Shown in pieces: positions 47,794 through 61,395 of a stretch of DNA of 64,000 nucleotides. The notes beneath the pieces were generated by a model. The model did not search any database and was not told the DNA's origin. It worked only from the letters and a program-made list of their open reading frames with translations. Origin of the DNA: Cinnamomum chago (Eukaryota > Streptophyta > Magnoliopsida > Laurales > Lauraceae); the NCBI GenBank assembly GCA_038049695.1, contig CP142451.1:124841501-124905500 (forward strand). Direction: 5' to 3'. Both the position numbers and the translations under genes were made by a program. Each line of letters begins with the position of its first letter. Position 1 is the stretch's first letter.

Positions 47794-48459
47794 GTTAGTG
47801 GGGCCACAACTTACATTAATTATGATGCGAAAACAAAGGATTTTCTGGCCTCGGATAGAAAACGTCAAAGAACAAAAGTTTCTCGAAATTAAATCTAATT
47901 TCTAACAAGCACAAGCATGACATGATTAGAGGTCTCGGGAAAAATCTTGAATTTTTTGAAATGAGCCATTTACCCCTGAACATACTAGAATCATTAGATA
48001 TGAGGTTTTGGGGCTCCGAATGGCCATGGCATGAACATGAAGCTTGTTAGGAATGTTGTCCTCTTGTCAAATGAGCTCAATAATGGGATTTTCCAAAATT
48101 TGCGAATAACACCCCAATCTTTCCTAAAATTACAAATAAGACCCTATAGGCCTCAAACTAGGTTCAATGGCTCTCAAAACTTTCCAAAGTTATTGAAAAT
48201 CTATTCTAACCCACAAACTTAAATTAATTAACACATAATCCCACTTAGAGAGCTAACAACACATTTAATTAGTTCGAATGACGCGATTAACGGCCCGGGG
48301 TCTTAACGGAATCCTCCCGGATCGCAAACAAAACATTCCTCCACACTACCAATAAGGATCCTATGAAAAATTTCAGAAATATGGGCTACATGTTCCTTGT
48401 CAAATTGTGAAGGAATGACCGCCATTTAAATCTCATCCTCTCTTAGCATTGAATCTTTG
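47794..48459. other. Degraded retroelement DNA or intergenic
   Basis: No coding sequence was recognised. GGCCCGGGGTCTTAACGG near 48292 gives a short G+C-rich patch. It may belong to the gypsy element whose gag remnant follows on the minus strand. Confidence 0.3.
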
Positions 48460-49830
48460 AACCCTATAAGAAGAGATAGCAGCACAAAATTGAGCGGTCC
48501 ATGGTCCTCCTATGCCAACAATTGCATATAATAGACTTTTCTATTTCCTTCCGGCATGGGTCCAGTCCATGCACTGCCAATGTCACCATTTGAATTTGGT
48601 AATGTTGCCATGCATGTTTCAAATGGTTCAGACTCGGAAGTCTGAGGAAGGCCATTTTCCTCAAAATTTTCATTTGAATCTATCATGGGGGGCTCACAAT
48701 GTGCAGTTACCATTTCCTTCAAAATTGGATTATCGAATTCTTGGAACTCATCAATGCATGATTCCATAATCTTAGAAGAATCGGAATCGGAATATGAGAG
48801 GGATTCTTCGATGATGGTCTCAAGATGATTATCCTATTCTTGAGTGTCCAGAGTTGCCTGGTGGGACTAGCTCTATCATTGGGGAAAAGGGGCCACGTGC
48901 TTGTATGGTTCCAACTTCGACTCTTCTTGTATCATACCACTAGCAAAATACTCATTGTCACCCTTAGAGATTGACTCTGTGTTTGTGTGATCCGATGGTG
49001 TATGTTGTTCATTGAATTCTGGATCCTTCATTTCAATTTTTGTTTAACTTCTAAGGGTGGTATTCCCTTGCAGTAGCTCCTGGGAGCTTGAAGGACTTAG
49101 ATTGGTCTTCTTGCATTTCTCTTTCGGATTAGGTGGAGGGTGGGTAGAAAGATTCTCTGCCTCCCTAATCTGAAGGGCGTTATAGATTTGTCCAACTAAG
49201 CTCCTCATCTCTTTCTCTAGAGTTTGAATGGAATACTGAGTGGTTTGATTGAAGTTATCCTATGTTCGCATGATGGTGGCCAACAACTCCTCCGAAGACT
49301 GCTTCATCGGGGTGGTGGTGGGGGTTCATATGAGCACTCGGATGTTAGTGTTTCATATGACCACTCAAATGGTGGGGGCGCATGTCATATCTTCGGAAAG
49401 ATGTGCATATGACCCATTTGGAGTAGGTTCTTGGGGAAGTAAGCTAAATCATCAGTGGACCCATTTTCTCAAGTGAAGTCGTGATGACCACTCCAATTTG
49501 GACTGTACATGTTACCTTTTTCCTTAGAACAAGGCCATTGATATACATTTGCCTCTTTGGCTTGTTCACGCAACACCTCTATGAAACAATCAGACCTTGT
49601 TGGGTAAGTCTTTGAAGATTGGGTGTCGCATCCATATCCTCCCCACATTCATAGATGAAGAAGTGTTCGCATGTGTGGGGTATAGGTAATCAAATAGAGT
49701 CTTTTTCGGTTGATCATCGTCGATTACATTCCTATTTGATCTCAAATAATCCCCAGGGCTCCTTCTCTCATCCGAGGGCTCCCCCATTGACATAAAAAAA
49801 AAAAAAACCATGTTATTATTGGATCCCCAT
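48460..49830 (-). pseudogene. Degraded Ty3/gypsy gag remnant
   Basis: The minus-strand reading begins near 49800 (DDDQPKKTLFDYLYPT, an Athila/Tat-like gag start) and skips most of gag. It resumes with MYSPNWSGHHDFT near 49510, a Pro-rich stretch near 49310, then IQTLEKEMRSLVGQIYNAL near 49210, the leucine-rich region typical before the gag/pol junction. An acidic stretch follows (ESCIDEFQEFDNPIL, 48767-48510). Order and motif style match gag of the non-chromoviral Athila/Tat lineage, with a large internal deletion and many stops. No protease or reverse transcriptase was recognised. Lineage is uncertain. Confidence 0.45.
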
Positions 49831-51567
49831 TTATCAAAGGAGATTAGAGAGTTTGAAATCTACCCTATAGGCCTTGTTTCTTTACATAGAACAGATAGGA
49901 ATTAAATGCGAAGAGGTCAAATGATCCCTGTTTTAGGATTATTAAAGAGGTGAGGGTGAAAGGACATAAAGGGGAGAATGAGATGGGTTCTTTAACTTTC
50001 CAAGAATTTAGAGGACTAGGTGATAGATTGGTTATCATTACTCTCTTCCTTGATTTAGATGGGATGCTGTTTGATGGTTATTTCTGGGTATTTACTTTTG
50101 ATTCTTCGTTTTTGACCGCTTGCAAGTATTCAAAGTTTGCATCGGGTTTTCAAGTAATGAATCCACTTGATGTTGCACTGACGGTAAGGGGTTTGGGTGA
50201 GCGAATAAGTTTTTATCTTTCCAGAGAAAAAAGTCCATATCTTTATTCACACCTGTATTTGAGGCGAGCTATGTGAAATTGGGTTTGAATTGATTTCATT
50301 GTGAGGATTGTAGACCCATAGGTATTAAAGTTCAGAAAGCACTTGTATTTTTGGTCAAGCATTTTTGCCCCACCTTGGGCTCACCAAACAGTGCAGTCCT
50401 TTCAGACTCACTACCACCCTTGCCTCATTCCACCAGTGAGTTCTTGATGAAACAGTTCTAGCCACACAAGCCAAATCTGACCCACTGTCATCCTTACCTG
50501 TACATATCACCCATACTGTCAATATTGGTATCTAAGTGGATATGAGACTATTATTTCATCTTTTTAGTTTAGAAAATACACCATTGTAGTTGATTAATTG
50601 ATAGATCAACTTATCTCTGACTCACACCACCAGTGGTTTTTTTGGCTTGGCCAATACGGGGTTCTTTTTTATTTTTAGGTTGCTTACAAAATTGGAAGGA
50701 GATATCAACTTTTCGATTCACATCATTTTTAGGTTGAATAAAAAGTGGAGAGATAGAGAGGTACGATGAGATAAGTCATACTTACAATTAGCTTGCATGC
50801 TAATGTACCAAGTTTAAAAGATAAAAAAATATGTGTTAATTTTAAAACTAAGCAAAAGGAATAATGATAGGTGCTAATTTCAAAATTAAGCTAGTAAAAT
50901 ACCAAAGTTTAAATTAGAAATTATTTAGAAAGATCAACAACATTTATATAAGTGATCCCAGTTTCTCTTTAGAATGTTCCTAGCTTTTCTGACGGAGGTT
51001 TTGTCAGGAAGTTAAGAAGGGTATGTCCTTTTGCTGCTAGGTCACATGGACACCTCAAGTCTTTGTGATTGACGACAATCAGGCCCAGTTTTAGCATTAA
51101 GATTTCCTTCCATTGATATGATCATATCCCTTTTGATTTGTAAACTGATTATTAAATAATAAAAACTTGAGACACACATTTATGAGGATCAGGATTTCAA
51201 CCCTCTCGTGTATTTGATAAACCAAGATAATATAGATTATTATTGTAAACCATTGATAATCCACACATGATTTGGACCGTTGCCACCTAGATCATGGTTT
51301 GTAGGGTGGTATACAGGTTAGGTTGGTATACCACACAGATTAGGTGGTATGTGTGCAAGAACACACATTTGAAAGATCCATTCGATTGAATTTCAAAACA
51401 GTGTATAGGTCAAAGATTGCTACAAAAATCTTTCTGGAAATGCAGTCTAGCCCTTTGGTGCCACTAGGGCCCACCTTTGATCAGCGGCCCCCACCCGCCC
51501 GTTGTCCACCCCCACCCCACCCACCACAAATATTAGCATCGCACCCATATTTATGCTCATCAAACTT
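49831..51567. other. Intergenic, no assigned gene
   Basis: A 108-codon plus frame at 49950-50276 has no recognised motif and no splice or promoter support. Pyrimidine tracts and the phrase GCCCACC are common plant intergenic sequence. Nothing else was recognised. Confidence 0.35.
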
Positions 51568-51868
51568 GGGGCATGTATGGTTGCAAGCATTTAGGAGATT
51601 CCTACCTGCAACATTTTAGAGAATTCCAAATGCTGCGCCCCAAGCAGTAGAATTCTAGAATGCTAATGGCCACGGAGCATTCTGATATCTATAATCCAGA
51701 GTATATAGCCAGCTAAACATGACTTTTCACATGGCCAACTCAGCTAATTCTCATTCATAAATCGTAATGAAATAGGGGATTCATAAATCCTAGGGACAAC
51801 CAATGCATTTTGTTAGAACTTCCCGACAAGGGGAATTCTTGTCAAAATGCTCATGACCAAATAGGCCC
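51568..51868. mobile_element. MITE, same family as the hAT host element
   Basis: Left end GGGCATGTATGGTTGCAAGCA and right end ACCAAATAGGCCC form imperfect terminal inverted repeats. The interior includes AGGAGATTCCTA and GGGGAATTC. It resembles the interrupted element at 4737/10306. The target duplication is not clear. Confidence 0.55.
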
Positions 51869-52289
51869 TTAAAATGCTCATTACCGAACAGGCTCTTACT
51901 TACAATTGGATTGAATCTGAAAGAAATCTATAGTTAGCATACCATCAAATTTTAATGCTATTAAATAAAGGGTTAGGATAATCTTATAAAGCTGTTTTTT
52001 TTTTTTTTTTTTCTTTTCGTGATTCTTATCCATAAAAATACCTTTTCATCCATCCTGCCCACAATGGTAGAAATGCATCCAAGTGGGCCCCATGAGCTAG
52101 ACAAAAAAAAGAAAGAGTAATTAGTTTACTCACAGGAGAAATTTTCAGTGCATACAAGGTGGATGCATTGTTGAATCAAATGATCTTAATACTCAATTTA
52201 TGAGCCTAAAAAGTGTAATGATTTATTATTAAATCCAATGGTAGAAAATAGTGAAAAGGTGGACAAATACCAATGAATAGGTGTTTTCT
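51869..52289. other. Intergenic
   Basis: It contains a T-run at about 51991-52010; no gene was recognised. Confidence 0.4.
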
Positions 52290-54960
52290 TTTAGGAAAGA
52301 TAAGTATATTATAGAAAAGATACTATTTCAAGAGAGTTTGTAGAAGGATAGTACATAGAAAGATAGAAACAGAAGAGATTATACATTAAAAGACGAGTTG
52401 AGAAAAGTAGCAGAGGAATGTATATATCGTGTAGCCGGTGAATCACTCTCATGGAGCAGTTGGTGAGTCAGGTCTGCAACTGTGTAGTTTAGCTGAACAC
52501 TATGAGACTGTAGCTGGTGAGAATCTTGAATGGAGTTGTGGAGAACCCATTCTTCCCTAGACAAAGTCACCCCCTAAGTTGACAACATTTCATGTTCGAC
52601 TGTTGGTTTTGCTGTTTCTGTGGCATGGTCCTGTAATTGTTGGATATCAATGTGACAGGCTGCAAGAATATGGTGAGGCAAATGAGTATTCAGAATTGTA
52701 ACAATGGGGAAAAATATGGGCTAATAAATGAGCTGCTTGATTTGCTAATCTTCTGCATAAATGAAACTACCACAATTTGTGATGCCTTCGTAAAGTTGTA
52801 ATTCTCTTCCACAGATGCATAAGATTTCAGCATATATTGCCTTGTTAATGAATGATATTAAAAATATTGGAACAGTCACTTTCAATAATCAAATTCTGAG
52901 TATGAAAAGCATCAGCTATATTGAGGCGTTGATGTAGAGCATGAATTTCAACCGCTACAGGAGACGCTGCTATACTTTACCAGCATATGCCAAAAGAGGA
53001 TGACCAATATGATTTCTAAAAATTCCACCAAATGGAGGACAACCATTCTTTCGGTAAGAAAGCCCCATCAAAATTCAGCTTGATATAATCAATTGGGGGA
53101 AGTAGCCAGTGAGAGGATGGAAAATGTATTGGGGAAGAAATTCTGTTTTTAAACCATTGCAATGTTCACCATTGGGTTAAGTGTTTTAAGGATGCGGAGA
53201 TAACATGTGTTTGGTGGAGAGGTTGATAATTAAAAATGTAACTATCTCTGTACTTCCAGATATACCATGTCACCATGATTCCCACTTTTCTATCCCAAGT
53301 AGAAGCCGACCAAAACCATTCTCTATATGTAAGAAAAGAAATAGGTTTATGGCAAGTGGGAGGGAATTTGAACCAAATTTGTCTGGGGAAAGAATAAGTG
53401 GTGAACAAATGATCAGTGGTCTCCATGACCAACCGACAATAAACACACACTGAATTGCTATCTGGTTGGATAGAATGAAGGCAGCTATTGGTGGGCAATT
53501 TTTGTGAAGCAAAGTCTTCCATGTAAACAATTTCAATTTAGACTGAATTGGCAAGGATAATGGGGCCCGATTTGTTGAGGCGCAATGGTTTTGTAAATGG
53601 CTTTTAAAGAGCAAGTACCTGCGAGTTCCTCATTCCAACAAAGTAAACCCTGACCACTGAGTTGGATCTGAAAAATATGAGGAAGCCAAGTGCTCCCTAA
53701 AAGCACTCTGATTCGCTGTTAGTGCCATCTAGGTTCCACATCGGAATTTTCAATAAGATCATTGACTTTAAGTGGTGGATGATTATTAACAGTAATCAAC
53801 AAAGAGAGGTGGAAATTGGGAATCCATTTATCACGGAAAACTTCAATTTGAGACCTATCCCCAACTACCCAAGAAAGATGGCCGCAGATAGCATTGCTGT
53901 ATGTAAGAAGTAATTTCCAGAAAGTTGAATCAGTTGGTTTTGGTGGACAAAGCTGAAATGCTGCGCGGCGAAGATAATTGTGAGCGAGACAGGTTGCCCA
54001 TAACTGATGTGGATAATGTAAAAAAACGCCAGGCCAGATGGAACAAAGATGCCTTAATATGAGATTCAGTATGTCTAAGGCCCAAGCCACCAAATTTGAT
54101 GTTACGAGTGCATTGATCCCAATGATAAAAGTTACCAGGAGAAATCTGTATAGGAAACCAATATGACGAGAAATCTTCTTAGAAGCAAGTTGAATAGGAA
54201 CCCAATAAGCATGAATATTTGCAATCACAGATTGGATTAGAATTTTCCTACCTGCATGAGAAAGAAAATTGGATGGCCAGGTGGAAATTTTTGAAGACAT
54301 GCATTGTTGAAGGGGGTGTTGCCAATGAACAAAGCTTGAAACATTGGTAAGACTCAAAGTAGCATGTTGATAGTGAATAGATTGGGATGAAGTGGAAATA
54401 CCCAAAATGTTCTTGGTATGTTGAATCTCAGTAGGAGTGGCTGTCTTAGAAAAAAGGACCTGACATTTGGATTTATTTACTTTCTGACCAGCTTCGTTTC
54501 CAAAACACTCAAGAATATCAAACAAAGAATTTAGCGATTTCTTTGTTGGATGAACAAAGAAAAGGAGATCATCCGCAAACTGTAATAGGGAAATATAAAT
54601 TCTGTTGGGAGCCACTTCAAGAGCAGCTAATAATTTTTGGTGAGTATAAAGATTGGTCATTTGGAAAAGAGATTCCGTGCAAAGTATGTATAAGTTGAAA
54701 GTAGATCACCCTCTCTGAGGCCACAAATTGGTTGAAAAGAAGTATAAGAGAGGCAAACATGAACATGAGCCATTTTAATTTGGGTTTGAGTCTTCCCAAG
54801 TGCCTGATTATAGGAATGTAAATGACCCGACCTTGACCAGGCATGAGGCCTAGCTTGAATCATGTACCTTAAACTTGATCTCAAGTCCAGCTTGAGAAGC
54901 CCTATTCGAGCCGGGCTTGACAATCTGAGCTAAATTGAGCTTGAGATTGAGTTGATTTTT
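52290..54960 (-). pseudogene. 5'-truncated L1-type LINE (reverse transcriptase to RNase H)
   Basis: In minus-strand order, FQPICGLREGDLLSTYTYF (about 54740-54690) and the catalytic box LLQFADDLLFF (about 54585) mark the reverse transcriptase, followed by the conserved EAGQKVNKSKCQVLFS. The zinc-binding RVT domain follows in shifted frames (KLKLFTWKTLLHK near 53530; CVYCRLVMETTDHLF near 53430). The start of RNase H is PPIDYIKLNFDGAFL near 53075. Downstream sequence to about 52290 is degenerate. The endonuclease and N-terminal part of the RT are missing, and several frame changes and stops are present. LINEs of this clade retrotranspose through target-primed reverse transcription; this copy is dead and looks 5'-truncated. 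Confidence 0.85.
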
Positions 54961-56589
54961 CGTTTTTAAAATATTTTTCTTAATTCATTTGTTACAAATA
55001 TCCTTTCTATGACCTGAGATAGTATCGGGCCATATAGACTAATAATAGAGACCAGTGGACTGCACAGTAAAGCCCAATTGAGTAAATGTATGGCAACATC
55101 CACCAATTCATTTTAACCCCATTGGTAAAGACTACAACTAGAGCCATTATTGGCTTCCTTCTCCTGAAACAAGCCCTTTAACTAAATTAGTTCACAACCT
55201 TGATCTCTTACTAGTCGTCTGCATCCTTTTACTCTCTCTAACTTGCAACTTCCTCTTCCATTATAATTTGATTAAAGTCTCTATGGTGGGATTGCAATCA
55301 ATCATTATTTGAACACGCACGGTATCACACACTCCACCAATGACAACAAAGTAACCAGACGACAGGCAACTTTTTTATATCATCAAGAAAAATTTCACTC
55401 CCCAATGAGAGTTATTCCCTCAACAAATTAATCACACTCATTCGGTATTGTGCGATTTCCAATTGGATAAAGTCTTCCTTGATTACAGATATGCAAAGGT
55501 GATCTGGAGCCTTTGAACTTCAAAGGTGGGACTTTCTCATTGATTTAAATGGGTTTACAGCAATGGTCTCATAGAATCTTGAAGTTCGACCCCTCCTGCA
55601 TCTATCAAGGACTTTCTCACACTATTGTAGTCTTACATTAGATGTCTAGAAAGTAGGTAGAGAAATCAAATAGAGTAAACTAGTCACATTATAAATTTGA
55701 ACTGTAAGCAATTTTCTCCAGACTTTTCTCCAGCTTTCCTCCAGATCCAAAAGGGGACTCAATTGGAGATACTCGAGACACCTCCTGCAAAGTCTTATGA
55801 TTTTGAAGCAGTGAATAGTGATGATACTGTGGGCTAGAGTTGGCATTTGTTGCCTGAGCCTTTCCAGACCTACCAAGTATTGCCTGGACTAACCTGACTT
55901 GGCCAATTTTTATTGACCACTTTGACAGGAACTGAGGCTGCAAATGGGCCTGTTACGGGCCAGATTCAGAGTGTCCTGGGCCTATTTCTCAAGTCCACTC
56001 ATCTGAAGGCCGTTAGTACATTCAGACCCAGATTTTTACTTTAGGACCTGGTGCAACCTCAAAACATGTATGCTGATGTATCCTATGTGTTAATATCATT
56101 TTCCTTAACATGTATATTATGGCATGTAATCTATATAAATATAAAATAGAATAGGCTTAATAAGTGACCATCAGCCTCAATCTGAAGGCCCAGAGATGAC
56201 TTGTTAAAGATTTCAGACCGTAAACATAGAAATCCAGTTTGTCAGACCCAGAAGTATGTCCAGGCCTGCCTAAAAGAACCTGCATCTGGGTTGGACACAG
56301 GTTGGATCAGGCCCATTGACAACCATAAAGGGTACGATCTATATGAACTTTTAAAGCTCATTTTTTCACTTGCCTGAGTCAGAGTGAGTGAAACTGGCTC
56401 AATAGTACGCGGAGTCAAGCAAATCAAATAGATTTGACAATAACTAAACAAGTGAGTCTGACACACCCTGGTTTCTCAACTCAGTGATTTTCTGAGTCAA
56501 GTTTCAGTATTTTAAACACTGGCCAAAATCCAGTCTGCTGCACCTCAGACTGGGACCCGGAAATGGACAATGTTGTACTGCCCATTGGC
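54961..56589. other. Intergenic, possible hAT-MITE relics
   Basis: TAGGAATGTAAATGACCCGACC just before this interval (about 54812, reading rightward) and GACTTGAG/CTCAAG-rich DNA after it look like a decayed non-autonomous hAT element, but no partner end was fixed. No coding sequence. Confidence 0.35.
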
Positions 56590-56597
56590 AGCCTTAC

Positions 56598-58223
56598 TAG
56601 GGTTGCACAAAAAATCTGGTATCACCGCAAAACCGAATCGAATCGGGCAGTTCGGATGGATTTATAGTAGATCGGTTCGGTTAACGGTTTGAAAATTATA
56701 AAAACCGCTTACATTGGTCGGTTATCGGTTTGAGCCCACAGTTAACCGCTTAAACCGAGTCGATCGTATGTAGTAACTTAAGTGTTGCTTTTTTACTATT
56801 TTCCTTAGGGTTTCGCTTATGACTATTTTCAAAGTTACATTTCACAACTCCATTCTCACACGAACCCAACCGTCAACACTGCCTCAGTGCATCTCTTCTA
56901 TTTAGGGATGTCAATGGACCGGGGCGGGGGGCATGGTCTCCATCCCCGTACCCGTTTAAAAAATCTTCGTCCATCCCCGGTCCGCCTCCGCTAACGGGTA
57001 TAATTTTCATCCCCATCCCCGTCCGCGGGTAAATTTATAATCCCCGTCCCCGTCCCCGCTTCCCCCGTACCCACCTAAGCCTAAGCCTTTTTTTTTTCTA
57101 GCTTTCCCCCAGCTTCCTTGCTACAGGAGATCACACCTGAATCAAGGGTATGAGAAATATTATGACGCTTTCAGTACACGAACATCAATAGAGAACTACT
57201 CCTATAAAATCATATACATAACAACGAAATCAAACCAATCATTGCTGCCACGAACACCTGATACATACATTCCTATGAAAAACAACAGCACCTAAATCAC
57301 TAAATGTCATAACACCATAGGTACACTACATATATATTTATTTATTTATTTAGCGGGTAACGGGGACGGGGCGGGGCGGGTACGGGGCGGGGGTAAGGGT
57401 AAGTCCATCCCCACCTCCATCCCCGCACGGGTTTATACGGGTATCCCCGTATACGTCCACCGTCCAATACGTATAGTCCATCCCTGGTCCAAACGGGGCG
57501 GGTTTGGACGAATACCCGTTTTTCCCCGGTCCACTGCCATCCCTACTTCTATTCTCTCAAATGCCTTTTGACACTTCATTGCAGATGGAGAGATTATTGT
57601 ACATGGTGTTTTCCTTCCATCATAATTTCTTCTTCGCTTCAATGAAGTTTTTATAAGAAAGCTATACTCTTGAGAATGCTAGGAAAGCCAATAGAGCCTA
57701 GCCTTTTGATGGTAGGTTTTGGTCTCACATAACCAATGTGTTAAGAAACTTTCATTTCTGAAAAATACAGTAGGTTCTGATACAGATTTCATTTGTGTGT
57801 GACTTTTCTTGACATGAACTATTATTCTATTGTAATTCCAAATGGTATCATGTGGAATAAATATTTCACTGCAAGCTGGGTTTTTTTTCTTTTTTTTTCG
57901 CTTGCGTTAAGTCCAAACTCTTTTTGAGTAGAATTATTTTTTATATGCGTTTAGTCTAGTATGGAATGTTGGGTTTTTATGTTTGCACTAAACATTGGAA
58001 TAAATGCAAAGGATGAGGAATTATCATTTTGAAATTTTCAATGTCTGATTTTCAAAAAAATAAAATAAATAACAACGGTTTAACCGACCAAACCGATTCG
58101 ATTCGGTTTGGTATAAGCCTTTTCCATCAGTCGGATCCGATTGGTTAATTAAGAAACCGACAGGTTTGGTTTGCTTGTTGATTTTAGTGTTAAACCGATC
58201 CGAACTGTCCATGTGCAGCCCTA
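56598..58223. mobile_element. Non-autonomous hAT element, 1.63 kb
   Basis: It starts TAGGGTTGCAC and ends GTGCAGCCCTA, terminal inverted repeats with one mismatch. The flanks are AGCCTTAC (56590-56597) and AGCCTGAC (58224-58231), an 8-bp target duplication with one change. Both subterminal regions are dense in AACCGA.TCG / CGGTTCGGTT motifs. The interior has no transposase. A second hAT element is inserted at 56903. Without it the element is about 975 bp. Confidence 0.8.
56903..57545. mobile_element. hAT MITE nested in the element above, 643 bp
   Basis: It starts TAGGGATGTCAATGGACCGG and ends CCGGTCCACTGCCATCCCTA, long terminal inverted repeats, flanked by a perfect 8-bp duplication CTTCTATT (56895-56902 and 57546-57553). 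The subterminal sequence is very G+C-rich (repeated CCCCGTCCCCG), in sharp contrast to the A/T-rich centre. TAGGGATG..AATGG ends are typical of widespread plant hAT MITEs. A perfect duplication inside an imperfect one gives the insertion order. Confidence 0.9.
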
Positions 58224-58231
58224 AGCCTGAC

Positions 58232-59627
58232 TACGGATCCAGATCCCCTGTTTAGAACACTCAGGGGGTGCCACATGGGATGAGAATTTTTTTTTTAAAA
58301 TGTGAATTTTTTTTTTTAAAGAGATGGGATGTGACATCTCAATCCCATGTGGCACCTCTTGTTGGGACTTGGGAGCCTCTCTATGAGATTCTTTCAATTG
58401 AAATTTAATTATAAACAAACACATGCATTTGGAGAGTATGGTATTTGGTAAGGAATCTTATTGGACTTGGGCCTGTAACATTATTATAACAAATATTTAA
58501 AAAAAAAAACACTCATCATTAATCAAATATATCATATCATCGTTTATCACTCAATTATTCACTTGGATACCATGGTTATTTTGGTACACACCTGATGACC
58601 TAAATCCAGACCCGATTGTCAACTGGGTCTGAAAAAACAAGGAATTTAAACAGATTTTTCCAGTGGGGTCCTCTCGATAAATGGTGAGTTGACGTCTAAT
58701 TTACCCGGTCACTAATAATGAACCAGACCCAAAAAGACCCGATATGGGCCTTCTCTTTTGACCCAAATTATAGTTACATCCGAATATGATTCTTGTTAAG
58801 TTTATACACAATTTTGAATCTGACGGCCTAATTGGGTCCAGCAGTATGAACTAAACTTGATCAGTTATGTTTCCAGTTCCAAAAGAATCCAGCCTGTTTG
58901 CAACCCTGAACTGGAAATGATCTGCTGTCACTGCTCATCAAAAGGAGGAAAGCCCATGTTGAGAGAAGGGCAGGAAAAGCTATGATATATAAAAGGAGGG
59001 GTACTCACATTCTCTTCTCGAGGCTAAATGGCATATTGTGGTCCACAGCCATTTTGACAGGGACCAGACCAAGGGTGTGTCAGATGGGCGAGCTGGATGG
59101 TCGGCCTATCTACCATCCTAGTTTGATAGTGAGCGAGGAGTCCCATGCCTGTCAATGACAATTGCCACTTGCCCTATTCCTTACAAATGGTCCTCTGCTC
59201 CATCAGATCAAAAATTATAAAAAAGCACGTGTAACATCCTTCTAAATTTACACACTTATACTGGATGGGCCTTCTCTTCATTATACTTACCAGTTGCCAG
59301 ATTACTGGAAGACTGAAGAAGAGGAGGCCACAGAAATGTAATTGATTCCAGTACTGCTGCTTCACAGTTCACAGCCTGCTGTCACAGATCATGAGTTATT
59401 GATCAGGTTCTGGGTCTAGGACCACATCTCTGTCCTCTCTCTCTCTATATTTATATCATAAACACATTCATGTGATCATTCTATGCAGCACTGTAGCTTG
59501 GGCCCTTGCTTGGGTTTATGGTACCGACACACAGAAGCCTATTTATAAGGACTAAAGTAACTAATGGATTCCATGTATGGTTCAAAATATCAGCTGATAT
59601 GACAACTCACGGGCATGGATTTTACGT
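58232..59627. other. Intergenic
   Basis: No gene was recognised. TTTGCAACCCTGA near 58898 resembles the right end of a TAGGGTTGC-type hAT relic, but the left end was not found. Confidence 0.35.
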
Positions 59628-60125
59628 TGGAACAACCATCCAATGATCTATCTCAAGGAATAATTTAGCATCTTCCTTTAACTGAGCAATGTTTGCTAAT
59701 AAGCAGTTTTTTTTTTTTTTTTTTTTTGTTCTTGTTGCTGCTGCTGCTGCTACATCCGATTATTAGTAAATGAAGTTACAAGTAATTAGTACTAGGCAAC
59801 TAAGCTTGAGGCAAATCCCATACCTTACATAAGCAGATTTGGCTTAGCAAACTTTAAACTCGCCATGTGTCATGCATTTAGTAGAGGAAGTGTCATTTCG
59901 GTCAGGTTCGGCTCAATCTGTTGGAACAATGTGCCCCCCAATGATCTATCAAAAGGAAGAACTTTGTATGATCCTTTTAACTGAGCGATGTTTGTAAGCT
60001 TATATTTAAGTTGCAGCTGTTCTGTTCTGTTTTTTAACCGAGTACTAGTAACAACGTTATAAGTAATTAGTATTGGGCAACTATGTATTAAGGATGCGAT
60101 CAGAGGCAAATCCCATTACCATACT
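59628..60125. repeat. Local ~290-bp tandem duplication
   Basis: 59628-59830 aligns with 59918-60125: GTTGGAACAA, CCAATGATCTATC, CCTTTTAACTGAGC.ATGTTTG, AAGTAATTAGTA.T.GGCAACTA and GAGGCAAATCCCAT are shared. The first copy contains a T-run (59707-59727) followed by (GCT)5-6 (59736-59751), absent from the second. Confidence 0.7.
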
Positions 60126-61395
60126 ATGAGGTTTCACATCGTTCATGAGGCTGTCCAGAGCCTGATGTGTGGACGCTGTCTATGCTCGGTATAACTCCGT
60201 CATAGGTTGGATCAGGTACGGAAATGAGGAAGTGCCATTGGTTAGGTTTGGATTCGTTGTAAAACTGAATTCTACTCCAACCCATTGCCATCCCTACAAC
60301 TAATTCACAAAATCACATAAAAGCCCAAAAAGAAAACGAGAAAAAAGGAAAAAAATCACAACACCACACGACTGTACTATGAACGTACAAGATTTAGTTG
60401 GATTTAGGACTGAGCGGTGGGAATCTAAATGCAAGGAGTTGTCATGAGAGGTTGATGACAGAATGTGAAAAAGGTAGAAAGGAAGAGAAAGGGATGCTTC
60501 ATTTGATTTGGGCGGTCACCAAAAGCTGCAAGGAAGCATGAGATATGATAGCTGTCTGCTGTGAGGAACCCATCTATGGTTCTACCACCTTTATCCCTTC
60601 ATTCCAACGCTTGTAAGAAACTACCATATACGGACTGAAACTGACTCCCCTCTGTGTGGGATTTTTTTCTCAAAAACACCCTACTTTAAAGACGCACTTT
60701 TTTTTTATGCCCCTCTTCTTTTTAATGTCATGGGGCTCACCTTTTGAGCCAATCTAATCTTTTCACACGCACTACATCTCAATGAATAACTACATGTCCG
60801 ATTTTGATACTTATCCATTTGATTGAAATCATAAAAAAATAATACATTTAAACCATTAAATTTTAGGGCTATGTATCCAAACAGGTAGGATAATCTTATA
60901 GAGTCAAAATCTTTACATATAGGTAGGTTTCATTTCATGTAGATCTTTCCATCCAATGGACTTGCATTGCATGATCATTATGTATTTGAGTGGGCCCAAC
61001 TAGAAGGGTTTTTTTTTTTTTTTTTTTTTTCTGTGTAAAAAAAATGTCCGGGCATGGAAAAAATGGTTACAAATAGAGGGAAATTTATATATGCATGCAT
61101 GCATGCCAAAGCTTGTGGGCTGTTTCTAACGGTGGTGAGTGGGTTCATACTTTTGGGTTAGTCGTCCATCCTCCTTTACCAGACTAGTATTCTTATAAAT
61201 GCAGGCCTCACAGGTTGTCAATGGACCACATATTACATGGCTGGTCCGAAGGCTCCACTTCAAAAGATCAGGTATGCTGGACCGTTTCTGGGCTAGATCA
61301 ATAATTGAGGCAACATCTTGGATCTCATTAATTGGCTGGTTTGAGTTCAGTTGATTCAAAGTCCCAATGCCGGTGAAAATCGATATATACTATAT
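60126..61395. other. Intergenic
   Basis: CATTGCCATCCCTA at about 60282-60295 resembles a right-hand hAT-MITE end without an identified partner. T-run at about 61009-61030; (ATGC)n at about 61091-61107. No coding sequence. Confidence 0.4.

Noticed and set aside
49950-50276. 108-codon plus-strand open frame
   Set aside because: No recognised domain, splice sites or promoter, and no second copy; probably chance.
58898-60295. A hAT MITE between TTTGCAACCCTGA (58898) and CATTGCCATCCCTA (60282)
   Set aside because: Both are right-hand-type ends; no left ends or target duplications were found to pair with them.
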